From UBA4207 sp964352405 (GTDB taxonomy: Bacteria; Bdellovibrionota; Bacteriovoracia; Bacteriovoracales; Bacteriovoracaceae), in NCBI GenBank assembly GCA_964352405.1, contig CAYGRY010000020.1, forward strand, positions 1-41,984: a DNA stretch of 41,984 nt. The letters are read 5' to 3'. Shown one piece after another: positions 39,844 to 41,984 of the stretch. The stretch's first letter is position 1. Every line of letters begins with the position of its first letter. The translations under genes were made by a program, and so were the position numbers. Under the pieces are notes generated by a model. That model worked only from the letters and a program-made list of their open reading frames with translations. It was not told the DNA's origin and did not search any database.

Positions 39844-41061
39844 ATGAAAACAAAAACACATAATACAATTTTTGCTCTTATCCTAGGTCTGTTATTTACG
39901 ACAAACTTTGCCTGGGCCCAAGATTCAGACAGTGATGTTACTTCGCGCGGACAAAGTTTTGGAAATACTGTTAAAGAGATCTTCATGCAAGGAAGTATCG
40001 ATGGTAACAATATGTTTCTTGTTCTTGGTTTTGACCAAGCAACAGACATTGCTGGCGATGCCATCAAGAATGCTATCGATATTGAAAACCTACGAGACAT
40101 TAGAAGAGACGCACAAGAAACTGGCGCTGATGTGGTCAGAGGGCTTTGGAACTCTGAACACGACGGTGACATGGTTGAAGCCGTAACAGCTGGAGCTCGT
40201 TTTTCTTCATCACAAGCAAAGAAAATTTTAGCTAATCCCCTAAAGTCGTTAGCAAAAATTCCTCAAGCTTACAAAACACAACTTCAACAAGCTAGAAGAT
40301 CATACTATGAAACTGATAATCAAATTCTCGCCTCAGTTCAATATGCAGGACATGCAGTTTGGGCAAATGTCGAAGGCGCTTATTACCTTGTTATTGAAGC
40401 TCCAATACGTATGGCCACTCATCTTTTAGGAGCCGCTATTGGAGTTCCTGGTGCAATCGCCCTTCAAGCTGCAGGCATGGCGCTTCGTTTTACCATTGAT
40501 GCCATTGGACTAACTTTTAAAATTGGCGGACAACTAATAAAAACAGTCGCTAATGCTGCTGTAGCTGTAGCTTCATTAGTTTATTCAGGTGTTTCAACTG
40601 GTGTTGCTATTGCTGCTACAACTGTCGCTGCAGGAGCTGTTGGTGCTGCCAATGGAATTGCTTGGATTGTTAGTGCACCTATTAAGGCTTGGAACGGTAC
40701 CTATGTTAAGCTTCAAATTGAAAAGAACGACAGAAGCTTAGAAGACATTACAAAGCTTCTTAGTGAAGATGATATCTCTATTTTATCTGTTCTAGGTGTT
40801 GAGCTTGATGATGTTATCGTCACAGGTAATGATTTTAAAAAAGAAATCAAAATGCTTAAAACATTTGGCTCAAAACTTAAAACAGCTGCTGTCATAAAAG
40901 TTGAAAGAAGAAGTGGAAAATATGAAATTAAAGCTCACCTTAAGAGCAGACTGATTAAAGCGCTAAGAGAAGAAGATGACCAAGATAGAGGTCGTCGTGA
41001 ATTCAAACGTCACGCCAAGACAGAACTTATGGCTATGATCATCAAAAAACTTTCTAACTAA
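39844..41061 (+). CDS. Exported protein, tandem paralog 2, unknown function
   Basis: A 405-residue paralog of the preceding protein, 14 bases downstream with GAAGAGG as ribosome site. It has a Sec signal peptide (MKTKTHNTIFALILGLLFTT then NFAWA), VKEIFMQGSIDGNNMFLVLG, WNSEHDGD (40147-40170), GAYYLVIEAP and YSGVSTGVAIAATTVAAGAV at matching places. The C-terminal domains are less alike but share LGV(D/E)xD and KxFGSKLK-type segments. Identity looks moderate, so the duplication is old. Shared retention of WNSEHDGD suggests a functional site. Confidence 0.82.
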   Translation: MKTKTHNTIFALILGLLFTTNFAWAQDSDSDVTSRGQSFGNTVKEIFMQGSIDGNNMFLVLGFDQATDIAGDAIKNAIDIENLRDIRRDAQETGADVVRGLWNSEHDGDMVEAVTAGARFSSSQAKKILANPLKSLAKIPQAYKTQLQQARRSYYETDNQILASVQYAGHAVWANVEGAYYLVIEAPIRMATHLLGAAIGVPGAIALQAAGMALRFTIDAIGLTFKIGGQLIKTVANAAVAVASLVYSGVSTGVAIAATTVAAGAVGAANGIAWIVSAPIKAWNGTYVKLQIEKNDRSLEDITKLLSEDDISILSVLGVELDDVIVTGNDFKKEIKMLKTFGSKLKTAAVIKVERRSGKYEIKAHLKSRLIKALREEDDQDRGRREFKRHAKTELMAMIIKKLSN

Positions 41062-41081
41062 GATCAACACTAGTCATAATC

Positions 41082-41107
41082 GGGGCCCTTTCGGGCTCCT
41101 TTTTTTT
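41082..41107 (+). terminator. Intrinsic terminator after the paralog pair
   Basis: A seven-base stem (GGGGCCC / GGGCTCC, one G-T pair) with loop TTTC is followed by eight T. It ends the two-gene unit. Confidence 0.9.
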
Positions 41108-41123
41108 GCCCTATGATAGATTC

Positions 41124-41741
41124 ATGATTGAATATGTTATAGCCCAAAGCCCTGATGACCGCGTCATCCAAAAAGCCTGTGATCTTTTAAACAGGGACGG
41201 AATTGTCGTTATACCAACTGACACAAATTGGGTTATGACTGCTAGCTTTGATAGTAAAAAGGCAATTGATAGGCTTTATCGTATTAAAGGTGAAAGTAAG
41301 CATCATCACTTCTCACTTCTTTGTAGCGATCTTTCTATGGCCAGCGATGTCGCCGTTATCCATGATTCCTCTTTTAGGTTTATCAAACAGCATATTCCAG
41401 GATCATTCACCTTCATCCTAGAAGCCCAGCACAGGGTGACTAAGCTCTTACAGGCTTCTAAAACAGATAAAGAGATCGGAATTAGGTTTCCACCTGGACT
41501 ACTTGCTAGAACGCTAATCTCTAATTTTGGCAAGCCACTTGTTTCAACAAATATTTCATCTCAATTAATTGGGCTAGAAGAAGGTATCGTTCCCTATGGT
41601 TACATCATAGATGAGCAACTGGCACATGTCGTAGACTTGATTATTGATCCAGGTGAGGTTGATTTTCTTGGCCAAAGCACTATCGTTTCAATGACTAATG
41701 ATTCAATTGAAATAACTCGCCAAGGTGTCGGTATTATCTAA
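41124..41741 (+). CDS. yciO: YciO/YrdC-superfamily protein
   Basis: A 205-residue member of the Sua5/YciO/YrdC fold, closest in pattern to YciO: start with SPDDRVIQKACDLLNRDG, IPTDTNWVMTA in place of the YrdC PTDTVYGLG, HHHFSLLCSDLS, and PGSFTFILEAQ, then IGIRFPP and PLVSTNIS. Sua5/YrdC makes threonylcarbamoyl-AMP for tRNA t6A; the role of YciO is less settled and its activity may be weak. The frame is open to a TTG at 41106; the ATG at 41124 is preferred. TATGAT six bases before it and lack of a ribosome site suggest a leaderless message. Confidence 0.88.
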   Translation: MIEYVIAQSPDDRVIQKACDLLNRDGIVVIPTDTNWVMTASFDSKKAIDRLYRIKGESKHHHFSLLCSDLSMASDVAVIHDSSFRFIKQHIPGSFTFILEAQHRVTKLLQASKTDKEIGIRFPPGLLARTLISNFGKPLVSTNISSQLIGLEEGIVPYGYIIDEQLAHVVDLIIDPGEVDFLGQSTIVSMTNDSIEITRQGVGII

Positions 41742-41769
41742 AAAAAAGCCCCGCTTTCGCAGGGCTTTC
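41741..41769. terminator. Terminator between convergent yciO and SWIB genes
   Basis: Stem AAAGCCC (41745-41751) / GGGCTTT (41762-41768) with an inner GC/GC pair and loop TTTC. On the minus strand it is followed by eight T, so it mainly terminates the SWIB gene; on the plus strand the T-run is short (TTTC ATT), so termination of yciO is weaker. Confidence 0.85.
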
Positions 41770-41793
41770 ATTAACTAAAATTTAGTCAATCAA

Positions 41794-41984
41794 TTAGCTA
41801 AGGTGCTTATTGATGATTTTAGCAAGATCAAACATAGTGATTGATTTTGCACCGAAAAGTTTTTCAAGGTTAGCGCCGTTAGCGTTGATTTGACGACGGT
41901 TTTTAGCATCTTGAAGATCGTGCTTCTTAATGTAATCCCAGAATTTCTTAACAGCTTGTGTACGTGGAAGTGGCTTAGCACCAA
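41794..41984 (-). CDS. SWIB/MDM2-domain protein, C-terminal part (runs off the window)
   Basis: Only the last 62 residues are visible; the start lies beyond the right edge. They read GAKPLPRTQAVKKFWDYIKK, then HDLQDAKNRRQINANGANLE and KLFGAKSITMFDLAKIINKH, an almost complete SWIB domain as found in bacterial stand-alone SWIB proteins and at the end of some topoisomerases and Chlamydia histone-partner proteins. Bacterial SWIB proteins are thought to act in nucleoid or chromatin compaction, but roles are poorly known. The stop TAA is followed by a strong terminator. Confidence 0.9.
   Translation of the reverse strand, partial: GAKPLPRTQAVKKFWDYIKKHDLQDAKNRRQINANGANLEKLFGAKSITMFDLAKIINKHLS

Noticed and set aside
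41790..41984. A 64-codon minus-strand frame at the right edge
   Set aside because: The neighbouring frame encodes a clear SWIB domain; this one is out of frame with no recognisable features.

Overview
The window looks like a piece of chromosome from a Gram-negative, AT-rich bacterium, most likely a Bdellovibrio-like predator of the Bacteriovorax/Halobacteriovorax/Peredibacter group (phylum Bdellovibrionota). This placement is inference. It rests on the mixture of compact housekeeping genes with very large, Cys-rich secreted lipoproteins, a prepilin-like protein, a PilZ protein, a SWIB-domain protein and many signal-peptide proteins without recognisable families. Genes are tightly packed, with several 4-base start/stop overlaps and convergent pairs that overlap or nearly touch. 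I see no tRNA, rRNA, CRISPR array, transposase or integrase.

Layout. 1-4.6 kb, minus strand: queA-tgt-yajC-tatA-secD, the classical queuosine/Sec-accessory cluster with a tatA inserted. 4.6-6.1 kb: a small exported protein, then an orphan ParA-type ATPase with a coupled small partner. 6.1-13.9 kb: a surface block made of a Cys-rich prepilin-like protein, a 1690-residue mosaic lipoprotein and a divergent beta-barrel-like protein. 13.9-18.1 kb, minus: an isopenicillin-N-synthase-type oxygenase, then a tight run yggS / unknown / SRPBCC / glpX / PilZ. 18.2-20.6 kb, plus: pgsA-serB-leucine-rich-repeat protein. 20.6-24.9 kb, minus: a lone cyclic-nucleotide-binding domain, clpB behind a heat-shock-like promoter, and a conserved protein of unknown function. 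25-27.2 kb: a thioredoxin-like ferredoxin, two tiny genes (39 and 49 codons), hemB and sufE. 27.3-31.6 kb: two convergent genes for large secreted proteins, one a lipoprotein. 31.7-34.2 kb, minus: a GMC flavoprotein dehydrogenase, its Tat-signal small subunit and a Cys-rich secreted protein. 34.3-38.5 kb, plus: leuS, a small acidic exported protein and mgtE. 38.5-41.1 kb, plus: two tandem paralogous exported proteins of unknown function, ended by a strong terminator. 41.1-42 kb: a YciO-family protein, a terminator, and the C-terminal end of a SWIB-domain protein running off the window.

Themes. Export machinery (SecD, YajC, TatA) sits in the same window as many of its likely clients: two lipoproteins, a prepilin-like protein, a Tat-dependent dehydrogenase subunit and at least six proteins with Sec-type signal peptides. 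The strongest candidates for undescribed biology are the tandem exported paralogs at 38.5-41.1 kb, the surface block at 6.1-13.9 kb (with a repeated Cys-rich module and a small domain resembling ones in phage virion proteins), the dyad overlapping the promoter and ribosome-binding site of the acidic-protein gene next to mgtE, and the two tiny genes before hemB.
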